Assembly (NCBI RefSeq): GCF_000515415.1
Contig: NZ_KI911783.1
Span: 598,501-662,500 of the forward strand
DNA: 64,000 nt
Direction: 5' to 3'
From: Bradyrhizobium sp. WSM1417
Lineage (GTDB): Bacteria; Pseudomonadota; Alphaproteobacteria; Rhizobiales; Xanthobacteraceae
Shown piece by piece: positions 53,389 through 62,240 of the stretch; the stretch's first letter is position 1, and every line of letters starts with the position of its first letter. Position numbers and translations under genes: made by a program. The notes beneath the pieces are model-generated. The model searched no databases, was not told where the DNA came from, and saw nothing but the letters and a program-made list of their open reading frames with translations.

Positions 53389-53898
53389 TTACATCCGCTG
53401 CATCGAGACCGAGACCTTCGGACCGTTCTTGATGGTCTGATAGACCACGCAATAGCGCTCGGTGAGCTTGAGCAGCAGGTCGAGCTTGTCTTGCGGCGCA
53501 TCAGTGTCGACCTCGAAGCGCAGACGGATCTCGGCGAAACCGACCGGGGTCTCCTTGTCGACGCCGAGCGTGCCGCGGAAATCGAGATCGCCCTCGGCGT
53601 AGACGTTGCCGGTCTTCAGCGGCACCTCGATCGCGGTCGCGACCGATTTCAACGTGACCCCGGCGCAGGCGACCAGCGCCTCGAGCAGCATGTCGCCGGA
53701 GCAGAGCTCGAGGCCGGAGCCGCCGGTTGCGGGATGCAGGCCGGCCATTGCGATGGCGCGGCCGGTCTCGACCTTGCAGGCGATGCCTTCGCTGTCGGTC
53801 GAGCCCTTGGCCTTCAACGTGATCATCGCGGTCTTGGGGTCGGTCTTGTAGCGCTCCTTGATCGGGGCCTGCATCTGGCGCAGTGCTGCGGCGTCCAT
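53389..53898 (-). CDS. OsmC-family peroxide-reducing protein
   Basis: The 169-residue protein has the two redox cysteines of the OsmC/Ohr family in LVACAGVTLKSVA and TERYCVVYQTI, with PATGGSGLELCSGDMLLEAL before the first. Such proteins reduce organic peroxides with thiols. It belongs to the OsmC-like branch and not clearly to Ohr. It lies 69 bases downstream of the ABC ATPase gene on the same strand and may be transcribed with it, which would link sulfur metabolism to oxidative stress. Confidence 0.9.
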   Translation of the reverse strand: MDAAALRQMQAPIKERYKTDPKTAMITLKAKGSTDSEGIACKVETGRAIAMAGLHPATGGSGLELCSGDMLLEALVACAGVTLKSVATAIEVPLKTGNVYAEGDLDFRGTLGVDKETPVGFAEIRLRFEVDTDAPQDKLDLLLKLTERYCVVYQTIKNGPKVSVSMQRM

Positions 53899-53967
53899 TT
53901 TGTCTCTCCCGGGAAAATTGCCTCTACGAAGTACCGGATTGCGATGTACCGGCTCGGAGAGAAATTG

Positions 53968-54753
53968 TCACCACCACATGGCCTGACCGGGACCCTGGGT
54001 TGCGTCACGGTCGGGCACGCTGCGGTCGAGCGAACGGTCGAGTGACGTCAGCACACTTCGCTTGAAATTCTCGAACAGCGGCGAATTGCGGTCGCGCGGC
54101 CGGCCGAGATTGATCTCGATCTGGTCGAACAGCCGGCCCGGCCGCGGCCGCATCACCAGCACGCGGTCGGCCAGCACCACGGCCTCGTCGACGTCATGCG
54201 TGACGAGGATGAGCGTCGGCCGCGTGTCGGCCCAGAGATCGAGCAGATGATCCTGGAGGTCCCTGCGGGTGAAGGCGTCGAGCGCCGAGAACGGCTCGTC
54301 GAGCAAGAGCACCTCGGGCTGCGGCACCAGCGCGCGGGCGATCGCGACGCGCTGTGCCTGCCCGCCCGAGAGCTCGCGCGGCCAGGCCTGCGCTTTCTCG
54401 GCGAGCCCAACACGCTCGAGCGCACGCGCCACCTTTTCACGCCGCTCAGTCGCGGGCCCATCGGCAAGCCCAAAGCCGATATTGTCGGCGACGCTGAGCC
54501 AGGGCAGCAGCCGCGGCTCCTGGAAGATGATGCCGATCTTGGCATGCGGCGCGGCGATCGCCTCGTTGTCGAGCGTCACCGTGCCCGAGCTTGCGCGGTC
54601 GAGGCCGGCGATGGCGCGCAGCAGCGTGGACTTGCCGCAGCCCGAGCCGCCGATGATGGCGACGATCTCGCCTTGCCTGATCTCGGCGGAGAAGCGCGCC
54701 AGCGCCTGCACGCCGTTGGGATAGGTCTTGCTGACCCGGTCGAGCGCCAGCAT
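53968..54753 (-). CDS. ABC transporter ATP-binding protein (sulfonate/nitrate/taurine type)
   Basis: A 261-residue ATPase from the ATG at 54753 (GGGAG upstream; a GTG at 54774 is an alternative that overlaps the permease gene). Walker A is GGSGCGKSTLLRAI, the signature ELSGGQAQRVAIARAL and Walker B LLLDEPFSALD, followed by the switch His in VTHDVDEAV. The PHAKIGIIFQEPRLLPWLSV Q-loop form is typical of the SsuB/TauB/NrtD group. It powers uptake with the permease and binding-protein genes upstream. Confidence 0.94.
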   Translation of the reverse strand: MLALDRVSKTYPNGVQALARFSAEIRQGEIVAIIGGSGCGKSTLLRAIAGLDRASSGTVTLDNEAIAAPHAKIGIIFQEPRLLPWLSVADNIGFGLADGPATERREKVARALERVGLAEKAQAWPRELSGGQAQRVAIARALVPQPEVLLLDEPFSALDAFTRRDLQDHLLDLWADTRPTLILVTHDVDEAVVLADRVLVMRPRPGRLFDQIEINLGRPRDRNSPLFENFKRSVLTSLDRSLDRSVPDRDATQGPGQAMWW

Positions 54754-54757
54754 CGCC

Positions 54758-55603
54758 TTATGCTCCCGTCGCACGCCCGAAGGCGTCCTGCCAGCGCAGG
54801 AAGGGCGCAGCCGCGATCTCGATCAACCAATCCGTGAGCTTGCCGAGGATCGCGAAGATCACGATGGCGGCGAGGATCTGCGCGGGCTTGCCGAGCTGCT
54901 GGCCATCGAGCAGGAGATAGCCGAGGCCTTCGGACGCGCCGATCAGCTCGGCCGCCACCACGAACATCCAGCCCAGACCAAGACCGACGCGCAAGGACAC
55001 GACATAGGCCGGCAGCACCGCCGGCAGCAGGATCCGCCGGATCATGGCAGGTCCAGAGAGACGGAAGGTGCGACCGACCTCGACGATCTTGCGATCGACA
55101 ATGAGGATCGCGCCCATCACGCCGAGATAGACCGGGAAGAACACGCCGACCGCGATCAGCGCGATCTTCGAGGTCTCGAAGATGCCGAGCCAGAGAATGA
55201 ACAGCGGCACCCAGGCCAGCGAAGGGATCGCGCGCAGCGCCTGCACGGTCGGATCGAGCAGCCGCCGCGCCAGCAACCAATAACCGGATATGGCGCCGAG
55301 CAACGTGCCCGCGACCACGCCGAACGCGAAACCAAGACCGACGCGCCACAGTGTCGCGGCGATGTGACGGACCAGCTCGCCGGAGCGGGCAAGATCAACG
55401 ATGGTGGCGAACACGCGCGAGGGCGGCGGCACCAGGCGGCCATTGGACCAGCCGAGCCAGACCAGGAACTCCCAACCGAGCGCGAGGATGAGCGGCAGCA
55501 ACACACCCAGCAATGGACGCGCATAACGCGACAACCACGAAGGCGCGGCGGCGCTTTCGGCCGGTTCCGTAGTCTGTTGCAGGACTGGCGCGTCAGAGAT
55601 CAT
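54758..55603 (-). CDS. ABC transporter permease (SsuC/TauC type)
   Basis: A 281-residue permease from the ATG at 55603 (an ATG at 55651 would extend it by sixteen residues). It has about six membrane helices and the coupling-loop pattern VGVFFPVYLGVMGAILIVDRK, VGRTFRLSGPAMIRRILLPA. LRAIPSLAWVPLFILWLGI is a typical SsuC/TauC segment. It sits in the inner membrane and forms the channel for the binding-protein substrate. The ATPase gene begins four to five bases after its stop, so translation is coupled. Confidence 0.92.
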   Translation of the reverse strand: MISDAPVLQQTTEPAESAAAPSWLSRYARPLLGVLLPLILALGWEFLVWLGWSNGRLVPPPSRVFATIVDLARSGELVRHIAATLWRVGLGFAFGVVAGTLLGAISGYWLLARRLLDPTVQALRAIPSLAWVPLFILWLGIFETSKIALIAVGVFFPVYLGVMGAILIVDRKIVEVGRTFRLSGPAMIRRILLPAVLPAYVVSLRVGLGLGWMFVVAAELIGASEGLGYLLLDGQQLGKPAQILAAIVIFAILGKLTDWLIEIAAAPFLRWQDAFGRATGA

Positions 55604-55662
55604 GGCCGGTAGGAAGCGCGTCTGGTCAGGGATTGCAAGGGCGCGCGGCATTCTCGGCGTTA

Positions 55663-55688
55663 TCCCGGGCTCGCTTCGCGCCCCGGGA
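55663..55688. repeat. Short palindrome within the ABC transporter operon
   Basis: TCCCGGG and CCCGGGA face each other across a short loop between the binding-protein and permease genes, followed by ACGACGACC. It resembles a fragment of the GTCGTCCCGG repeat and may stabilise the upstream binding-protein message. Confidence 0.5.
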
Positions 55689-55717
55689 CGACGACCGAGT
55701 TTGCCGCGCACCTGCCT

Positions 55718-56689
55718 TCAATTCGTCGGCAGCGGAACTTGGTCGTCGATCAGAGCATCCAGCGTTGCCTTCACATCGACCTTGGCATCGACCACGCCGG
55801 CCTGTTGCAGGGCGAGGCCCGCGGCGAGGATCGATTCGCGCTGGGGTGCGCCGATGCGGCTGTGGGTCAGCTCGGTGCGCTCCTTGAGCTGCTTGTCGAC
55901 GACAGGTTCCGGCAGCTTGGTCACGGCCATGAACGTCTTTTTGAGCTCGTCGTAATTCGCCAGCGAATACTTTCGCGCTTCCTCGTAAACGGCAAGCACG
56001 CGGCGGGCGGCGTCCGGATAGTCTTTCAAAAACTGCTCGCGCACATTGAGGATGCCCCAAGTGTTGGCGTCGGCCTTGCGGTAGAACAGTTTCGCGCCGT
56101 CCTCGACCTCGGCCTGCGCCATCATAGGATCGAGCCCGGCCCACGCATCGACGTCGCCGCGGATCAGCGCGGTCTTGCCGTCGGCGTGCTGGAGCAGCAC
56201 GGGCGTGATGTCCTTTTCGGTGAGACCTGCGCCAAGCAGCGCGCGCACCAGGAAGATGTGCGGATCGGTGCCGCGCGTCACCGCGACGCGCTTGCCCTTG
56301 AGGGCCGCGACATCAGCGATCTTGGAATCCTTTGATGTCACCAACGCCGTCCATTCGGGACGCGAATAGACGTAGATCGACTTGATCGGGTTGCCGTTGA
56401 TACGTGCAACAAGCGCCGCCGAGCCCGCGGTCGAGCCGAAGTCGATCGAGCCCGCATTGAGGAATTCGAGCGCCTTGTTGGAGCCGGCCGACTGCACCCA
56501 GGTGACCGTGATGCCGTCCTTGGCGAACTCCTTTTCCAGGAGCCCCTTCTGCTTCAGGACCATCGACACAGGATTATAGGTCGCCCAGTCGATCCGGATT
56601 TCCTTGAGTGGATCCGCCGCTCGCGCCGCGGGGGACATGGCAAGAGCGACCGCTCCCGCCAAAAGTATGCGTCGTGTAACTTTAGTCAT
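55718..56689 (-). CDS. ABC transporter substrate-binding protein (aliphatic sulfonate SsuA type)
   Basis: A 323-residue periplasmic protein from the ATG at 56689, with a signal peptide RRILLAGAVALAMSPAARAA. The mature protein starts DPLKEIRIDWATYNPVSMVL, then LLEKEFAKDGITVTWVQSAGS and NAGSIDFGSTAGSAALVARI, the SsuA pattern. It should capture sulfonates, or related compounds such as nitrate or taurine analogues, for the ATPase and permease genes downstream. No ssuD or ssuE is adjacent. It is divergent from glnD. TCATTG and CAATGA face each other at 56709-56725 in the divergent region. Confidence 0.9.
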   Translation of the reverse strand: MTKVTRRILLAGAVALAMSPAARAADPLKEIRIDWATYNPVSMVLKQKGLLEKEFAKDGITVTWVQSAGSNKALEFLNAGSIDFGSTAGSAALVARINGNPIKSIYVYSRPEWTALVTSKDSKIADVAALKGKRVAVTRGTDPHIFLVRALLGAGLTEKDITPVLLQHADGKTALIRGDVDAWAGLDPMMAQAEVEDGAKLFYRKADANTWGILNVREQFLKDYPDAARRVLAVYEEARKYSLANYDELKKTFMAVTKLPEPVVDKQLKERTELTHSRIGAPQRESILAAGLALQQAGVVDAKVDVKATLDALIDDQVPLPTN

Positions 56690-56876
56690 GCCCGGCCTCC
56701 TCAAAACTTCATTGTTTTTCAATGAGTTATATCTAGAGGTCAACGAGAAAATCCGTCCCTCGAAAGCACGCCGGCTGAGAACAGCTTTGCTCAAAGCCGC
56801 ACCTTTCCAGCATGGAACGACTATTGCGAGAGAATGGCGGGTGACAGCGCCTGCCGCCTCTTATATCCGGTGAGAC

Positions 56877-59666
56877 ATGGACAGCGTCGCGACTGAGCAC
56901 AAGGCCGAGGTGGACGATCGCTTCGACACCGCGCGGATCACCGCCGCGGTCGATGCGCTTGCCGAGAAGCACCAGGGACGCGAGGACGCGTTCCGCACGG
57001 CCATGGCGCAATTGCTCAAGGCCGAGCTGATTGCGTCGCGCGCCGCGGCACAGACGATCCTGCTGAAGGACCGCCACGGCCGGCACTGCGCCGAGCGGCT
57101 GTGCCACGTGCAGGACGAGATCATTCGCATCCTGTATTCGGCCGCGACCCGCCATCTCTACCGCTCGCCGATCCCGAGCGGTGCTGAGCGCATGGCAGTG
57201 GTGGCGACCGGCGGCTATGGCCGCGGCCTGATGGCTCCGGAGTCCGACATCGATCTGCTCTTCATCCTGCCCTACAAGCAGACCGCCTGGGGCGAGCAGG
57301 TCGCCGAGGCCATTCTCTATTGTCTCTGGGACATGGGGCTGAAGGTCGGTCACGCCACGCGCTCGGTCGACGAGTCGATCCGGCAGGCGCGCGGCGACAT
57401 GACCATCCGCACCGCGATCCTGGAGACGCGCTTCCTCACCGGCGACCGGCCGCTCTATGACGAGCTGGTTGCCCGCTTCGACAAAGAGGTCGTGCAAGGC
57501 ACCGCGTCCGAGTTCGTCACCGCGAAACTCGCCGAGCGTGAGGAGCGGCATCGCCGCGGCGGTCAATCGCGATATCTGGTCGAACCTAACGTCAAGGACG
57601 GCAAGGGCGCTCTGCGCGACCTGCACACGCTGTTCTGGATCGCGAAATACGTCTACCGCGTGAGCGACACCGACGAGCTGGTCGACCGCGGCGTGTTCGA
57701 CGCGCAGGAATACCGCACCTTCCGCCGCTGCGCCGACTTCCTCTGGTCGGTGCGTTGCAATCTTCACTTTTACTCCGGCCGCGCCGAAGAGCGCCTCTCC
57801 TTCGACCTGCAGCGCGAGATCGCGGTCCGGCTCGGCTACACCTCGCATCCCGGCATGCAGGACGTCGAGCGGTTCATGAAGCACTACTTCCTGGTCGCCA
57901 AGGAAGTCGGTAACCTCACCGCCATTCTTTGCGCCAAGCTCGAGGACCAGCAGGCCAAGCCCGCACCGGTGCTGAGCCGGATGATGGCGCGGCTGCGCCC
58001 CACCGCGGTGAAGCGGCGGGTGCCCGACAGCGACGACTTCATCGTCGACAACAACCGCATCAACGTCGCCGCGCCCGACGTGTTCAAGCACGATCCGGTC
58101 AATCTGATCCGCATCTTCCGCCTGGCGCAGAAGAACAATCTCGCCTTCCACCCGGACGCGATGCGCGACGTGACGCGTTCGCTTGGCCTGATCAACGCGC
58201 AGATGCGCGAGAATCCGGAGGCCAACCGGCTGTTCATGGAGATCCTGACGTCCGACAACGCGGAAATCGTGCTGCGGCGAATGAACGAGACCGGCGTGCT
58301 CGGCCATTTCATCCGCGCCTTCGGCAAGATCGTCTCGATGATGCAGTTCAACATGTATCATCACTACACCGTCGACGAGCATTTGATCCGTTGCGTCGGC
58401 TTCCTCCAGGACATCGAGCGCGGCGGCATCGAGGAATTCGCGGTGGCGAGCGACCTGATGCGCAAGATCCGGCCGGAGCATCGCTCCGTGATCTACATCG
58501 CGACCCTGCTGCACGACGTCGCCAAGGGCCGGCCCGAAGACCACTCGATCGCCGGCGCCAAGGTGGCGCGACGGCTTTGCCCACGGCTCGGCTTCAGTCC
58601 GGCCGACACCGAACTCGTGGCCTGGCTGATCGAGGAGCATCTGACGATGTCCACGGTCGCACAGTCGCGCGACCTCTCCGACCGCAAGACCATCGAGAAC
58701 TTCGCCGCCGTGGTGCAGTCGGTCGAGCAGATGAAGCTCTTGACGATCCTGACTACCGCCGACATCCGCGGCGTCGGCCCGGGCGTGTGGAACGGCTGGA
58801 AGGCGCAGCTCTTGCGCTCGCTGTACTACGAGACGGAACCGGTGCTGACGGGCGGGTTCTCGGAGGTTGACCGCGGCAAGCGCCTCACGGCCGCATACGC
58901 CGAATTCCGTAACGCCTTCGCGGAATGGCCGGCGGAAGAGCTCGACGCCTACATCGGCCGGCACTATCCGGCCTATTGGCTCAAGGTCGAACTGCCGCGC
59001 AAGATCCGCCACGCGCGCTTTGTCCGTGCCAGCGAGCAGGCCGGCCACAAGCTCGCGATCAATGTCGGCTTCGACGAGGTGCGTGGCGTCACCGAGCTGA
59101 CCATCTTCGCCGCCGACCATCCTTGGCTGCTGTCGATCATCGCGGGCGCCTGCGCCTCGGCCGGCGCCAACATCGTCGACGCCCAGATCTACACCACGAC
59201 CGACGGGCGCGCGCTCGACACGATCTCGATCTCCAGGGAATACGACCGTGACGAGGACGAGGGACGGCGGGCGACGCGCATCGGCGAGATGATCGAGGAC
59301 GTGCTGGAAGGCAAGCTGCGTCTGCCCGAAGTGGTGGCGCGGCGCACGGTGCGCGGCAAGGCGCGGCCGTTCGTGATCGAGCCGGAAGTGACCATCAACA
59401 ACCAGTGGTCCGACCGCTACACCGTGATCGAAATGTCCGGCCTCGACCGGCCCGGCCTGCTCTACGAGCTGACCACCGCGATCTCGAAGCTTAACCTCAA
59501 TATTGCGTCTGCCCATGTCGCGACCTTCGGCGAGCGCGCCCGCGACGTGTTCTACGTCACCGACCTCCTGGGCGCACAGATCAGCGCGCCGACACGCCAG
59601 GCCGCGATCAAGAGCGCGCTGACCCACGTGATGGCCGGCGACAAGCAGGTTCAGCCAGCGGCGTGA
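56877..59666 (+). CDS. glnD: Bifunctional uridylyltransferase/uridylyl-removing enzyme GlnD
   Basis: The 929-residue nitrogen sensor has an N-terminal nucleotidyltransferase with GGYGRGLMAPESDIDLLF, a central HD phosphohydrolase with ATLLHDVAKGRPEDHSIAG, and two C-terminal ACT domains (VRGVTELTIFAADHPWLLSI and DRYTVIEMSGLDRPGLLYEL) that bind glutamine. It uridylylates PII when glutamine is low and removes UMP when it is high. Full length and motifs are intact. The GGTGAG before the ATG is a fair ribosome binding site. Confidence 0.98.
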   Translation: MDSVATEHKAEVDDRFDTARITAAVDALAEKHQGREDAFRTAMAQLLKAELIASRAAAQTILLKDRHGRHCAERLCHVQDEIIRILYSAATRHLYRSPIPSGAERMAVVATGGYGRGLMAPESDIDLLFILPYKQTAWGEQVAEAILYCLWDMGLKVGHATRSVDESIRQARGDMTIRTAILETRFLTGDRPLYDELVARFDKEVVQGTASEFVTAKLAEREERHRRGGQSRYLVEPNVKDGKGALRDLHTLFWIAKYVYRVSDTDELVDRGVFDAQEYRTFRRCADFLWSVRCNLHFYSGRAEERLSFDLQREIAVRLGYTSHPGMQDVERFMKHYFLVAKEVGNLTAILCAKLEDQQAKPAPVLSRMMARLRPTAVKRRVPDSDDFIVDNNRINVAAPDVFKHDPVNLIRIFRLAQKNNLAFHPDAMRDVTRSLGLINAQMRENPEANRLFMEILTSDNAEIVLRRMNETGVLGHFIRAFGKIVSMMQFNMYHHYTVDEHLIRCVGFLQDIERGGIEEFAVASDLMRKIRPEHRSVIYIATLLHDVAKGRPEDHSIAGAKVARRLCPRLGFSPADTELVAWLIEEHLTMSTVAQSRDLSDRKTIENFAAVVQSVEQMKLLTILTTADIRGVGPGVWNGWKAQLLRSLYYETEPVLTGGFSEVDRGKRLTAAYAEFRNAFAEWPAEELDAYIGRHYPAYWLKVELPRKIRHARFVRASEQAGHKLAINVGFDEVRGVTELTIFAADHPWLLSIIAGACASAGANIVDAQIYTTTDGRALDTISISREYDRDEDEGRRATRIGEMIEDVLEGKLRLPEVVARRTVRGKARPFVIEPEVTINNQWSDRYTVIEMSGLDRPGLLYELTTAISKLNLNIASAHVATFGERARDVFYVTDLLGAQISAPTRQAAIKSALTHVMAGDKQVQPAA

Positions 59667-59676
59667 GCGGAGAGAT

Positions 59677-60207
59677 CTAGACCGCCACGCCCTCGTGCCG
59701 CAGCAGCCAGAGCTTGCGCTCGAGGCCGCCGCCGTACTTCACCAGAGAACCATCGGCGCCGATCAGACGGTGGCACGGCAGCACCACGCTGATCGGGTTG
59801 GAGCCGTTGGCATGGCCGACGGCGCGAATGGCCTTGGGCATGTCGATCCTGGCGGCGAGCGCGCCGTAACTCATCGTGGTGCCGGCAGGGATTTGCGCCA
59901 ACGCATTCCAGACCTTCTGCTGGAACGGCGTGCCGGCGATGCGCCAGGCAATGCCTGAGAGTTGGCCGAGATCGCCGTCGAAATAATCCGACAGCGCAGT
60001 CCGCATGGCTGCGGGCGCGGGCTGGTCACGCAACTCCACCACACCGTAATGCAGGCGCAAGAGCTCGCGCATGCGGTGCTCGTAATCCTCCCAGTCGAGC
60101 GCGCGCAAGGCGCCCGCAGCGTCGGTGACCAGCAGCGCAATCCCGATCGGCGTCGCCAGCCGATCGAGGCCGAAGCTTACAGGTGATTTGGTCGGTCGCG
60201 CGGGCAT
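59677..60207 (-). CDS. ogt: Methylated-DNA--protein-cysteine methyltransferase
   Basis: A 176-residue protein from the ATG at 60207. The acceptor cysteine is in the motif VVLPCHRLIGADG, and the DNA-binding helix-turn-helix contains TTMSYGALAARIDMPKAIRA followed by GHANGSNPISV. There is no AraC-like Ada domain, so it is Ogt-type. It removes alkyl groups from O6-alkylguanine in a single-turnover reaction. It is convergent with glnD, ten bases away. Confidence 0.95.
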   Translation of the reverse strand: MPARPTKSPVSFGLDRLATPIGIALLVTDAAGALRALDWEDYEHRMRELLRLHYGVVELRDQPAPAAMRTALSDYFDGDLGQLSGIAWRIAGTPFQQKVWNALAQIPAGTTMSYGALAARIDMPKAIRAVGHANGSNPISVVLPCHRLIGADGSLVKYGGGLERKLWLLRHEGVAV

Positions 60208-60297
60208 TGCGGCACCATGGCATCGAAACACGCCATCGCACTTGCCACGCCCGCCGTGCTAACGTCCACCCGAAAGCTGACGCTGGGGGAGCTCAAC

Positions 60298-60660
60298 TTG
60301 ATTTGGATCGCGAATATTTTGGTGGCGCTGGTCGCCGCACTGCACGCTTACTTCCTGATCCTGGAGATGTTTCTCTGGGACAAGCCGCAGGGCTTGAAGG
60401 TTTTCCGCAACACGCCGGAGAAGGCAGCGACCACAAAGGTGCTGGCCGCCAACCAGGGGCTCTATAACGGCTTCCTGGCCGCGGGCTTGGTCTGGGGGCT
60501 GGTGCACGGCAATCCCGCCTTCGCGTTCCAGATCAAGGCGTTCTTCCTGCTCTGCGTGATCGTGGCGGGCGCTTATGGCGCAGCGACCGTCAGCACGCGC
60601 ATCCTGATGGTGCAGGCCCTGCCGGCGGCGCTCGCTCTGCTAGTCTTGTTCCTGACCTGA
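60298..60660 (+). CDS. DUF1304 membrane protein
   Basis: I use the TTG start at 60298 because GGGGGAG lies seven bases upstream and the resulting 120 residues match the family length; an upstream ATG at 60217 would add a stretch without hydrophobic character. The protein has about four helices (NILVALVAALHAYFLILEMF, NGFLAAGLVWGLV, AFFLLCVIVAGAYGAATV, LPAALALLVLFLT) and the conserved AANQGLYNGFLA, which mark DUF1304. Its function is unknown. Confidence 0.82.
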   Translation: MIWIANILVALVAALHAYFLILEMFLWDKPQGLKVFRNTPEKAATTKVLAANQGLYNGFLAAGLVWGLVHGNPAFAFQIKAFFLLCVIVAGAYGAATVSTRILMVQALPAALALLVLFLT

Positions 60661-60795
60661 GACGCCATAGCGCGGCGCCGCGATCCTTGCGCCCCGCCTG
60701 CCGTTCCTCCACAATCTCCGACAGCGATGGCGACCGTTGGCAATCAACGGGACAAGACCGTCGGTCGGAAATTCCGTCAGGAGGAACAACCCCAC

Positions 60796-62022
60796 ATGAG
60801 CAATCGCAGAGCCTTCATCACTGCCACGACGGCGCTCGCCTTCGCGTTCTCCGCCAACCAAGCTCTCGCCCAGAAGAAATACGACGCCGGCGCGAGCGAC
60901 ACCGAGATCAAGATCGGCCAGACCGTGCCGTTCTCCGGGCCCTATTCCGTCTACGCCAATATCGGCAAGACCCAGGCCGCCTATTTCAAGATGATCAACG
61001 ATCAGGGTGGCATCAACGGCCGCAAGATCAATCTGATCCAGTATGACGACGCCTATTCGCCGCCGAAGACGGTCGAGCAGGTGCGCAAGCTCGTCGAAGG
61101 CGACGAAGTGCTGTTCACCTTCCAGATCATCGGCACCGCCGCGAACGCCGCCGTGCAAAAATATCTCAACGGCAAGAAGATCCCGCAGCTGCTGGCCTCG
61201 ACCGGCGCCGCGCGCTTCAATGATCCGCAGAACTATCCCTGGACCATTGCCTATAATCCCAATTACGTGTCCGAGGGACGCATCTACGCCAAGTACATTC
61301 TCAAGGAGCATCCGAACGCCAAGATCGGCGTGCTCTATCAGAACGACGACATGGGCCGCGACTATCTCGCGGGCCTCAAGAGCGGTCTCGGCGACAAGGC
61401 CACCAGCATGATCGTCGGCGAGGTGTCCTACGAGGTCACCGATCCGACGGTGGACTCGCAGGTGGTCAAGCTGAAGTCGTTGGGCGCCGATCTTTTCTAT
61501 GATGCCTCGACACCCAAGTTCGCGGCGCAGGCGATCAAGAAAGTCGCCGAGCTCGGTTGGACGCCGGTGCACATTCTCGACATCAACGCGAGCCCGATCT
61601 CGGCGACGCTGAAGCCGGCCGGCCTCGATATCTCCAAGGGCATTATCTCGACCCAGTACGGCAAGGAGCCCGGCGATCCCCAGTGGAAGGACGATCCGGG
61701 CGTGAAAGCCTTCTTCGCCTTCATGGACAAGTATTTCCCCGAGGGCGACAAGCTCAATACCGTCAACACCTATGCTTATTCCGTCGCCGAGTTGCTGACG
61801 CAAGTGCTGAAGCAATGTGGCGACGACCTGTCCCGTGAGAACGTGATGAAGCAGGTTGCCAACATCAAGGACTTCACCCCGAGCTTCGCGCTGCCCGGCA
61901 TCAAGATCAACACCGGGCCGAACGACTACCGCGTCAACAAGCAGATGCAGATGATGAAGTTCAACGGCGAACGCTGGGAGCTGTTCGGCCCGATCATGGA
62001 GGATGCGGGTCCAGCGGGTTAG
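60796..62022 (+). CDS. Branched-chain amino acid-type ABC substrate-binding protein, copy 1
   Basis: The protein (408 residues) starts at the ATG at 60796 behind CAGGAGGAAC. The signal peptide is NRRAFITATTALAFAFSANQ, with a twin-arginine flavour, cleaved near ALAQ. The mature part has two periplasmic-binding-protein type I lobes: TVPFSGPYSVYANIGKTQAA, IIGTAANAAVQKYLN and YQNDDMGRDYLAGLKSG. It binds amino acids or small organic acids and aromatics. No liv permease or ATPase gene is adjacent in view. The next gene encodes a close paralogue of the same length. Confidence 0.92.
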   Translation: MSNRRAFITATTALAFAFSANQALAQKKYDAGASDTEIKIGQTVPFSGPYSVYANIGKTQAAYFKMINDQGGINGRKINLIQYDDAYSPPKTVEQVRKLVEGDEVLFTFQIIGTAANAAVQKYLNGKKIPQLLASTGAARFNDPQNYPWTIAYNPNYVSEGRIYAKYILKEHPNAKIGVLYQNDDMGRDYLAGLKSGLGDKATSMIVGEVSYEVTDPTVDSQVVKLKSLGADLFYDASTPKFAAQAIKKVAELGWTPVHILDINASPISATLKPAGLDISKGIISTQYGKEPGDPQWKDDPGVKAFFAFMDKYFPEGDKLNTVNTYAYSVAELLTQVLKQCGDDLSRENVMKQVANIKDFTPSFALPGIKINTGPNDYRVNKQMQMMKFNGERWELFGPIMEDAGPAG

Positions 62023-62240
62023 ATTTCACAGTCTGGGTTGCGCCCGGTGGACGCGTTTCGCGCATCCGCCGGGCTGGCCCCCTTACGAACCTGCTACGAA
62101 GCAGCGCATGCTACGAACTACGGGCGCACGCCCAGCTTGCGTTGCAACAACGCCTCCTCCACTATCGCCCTCAGCGGTGACGTCCGGTGCGCACAAACGC
62201 ACCCGATTGATCACCGGCAATAAACAATGAGGAAATGCGA

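Noticed and set aside
56733..59627. A 964-codon open frame on the minus strand across glnD
   Set aside because: It is the antisense shadow of a clear gene. High GC content in third positions keeps the opposite frame open, and its translation shows low-complexity Arg/Asp/Val-rich sequence without domains.
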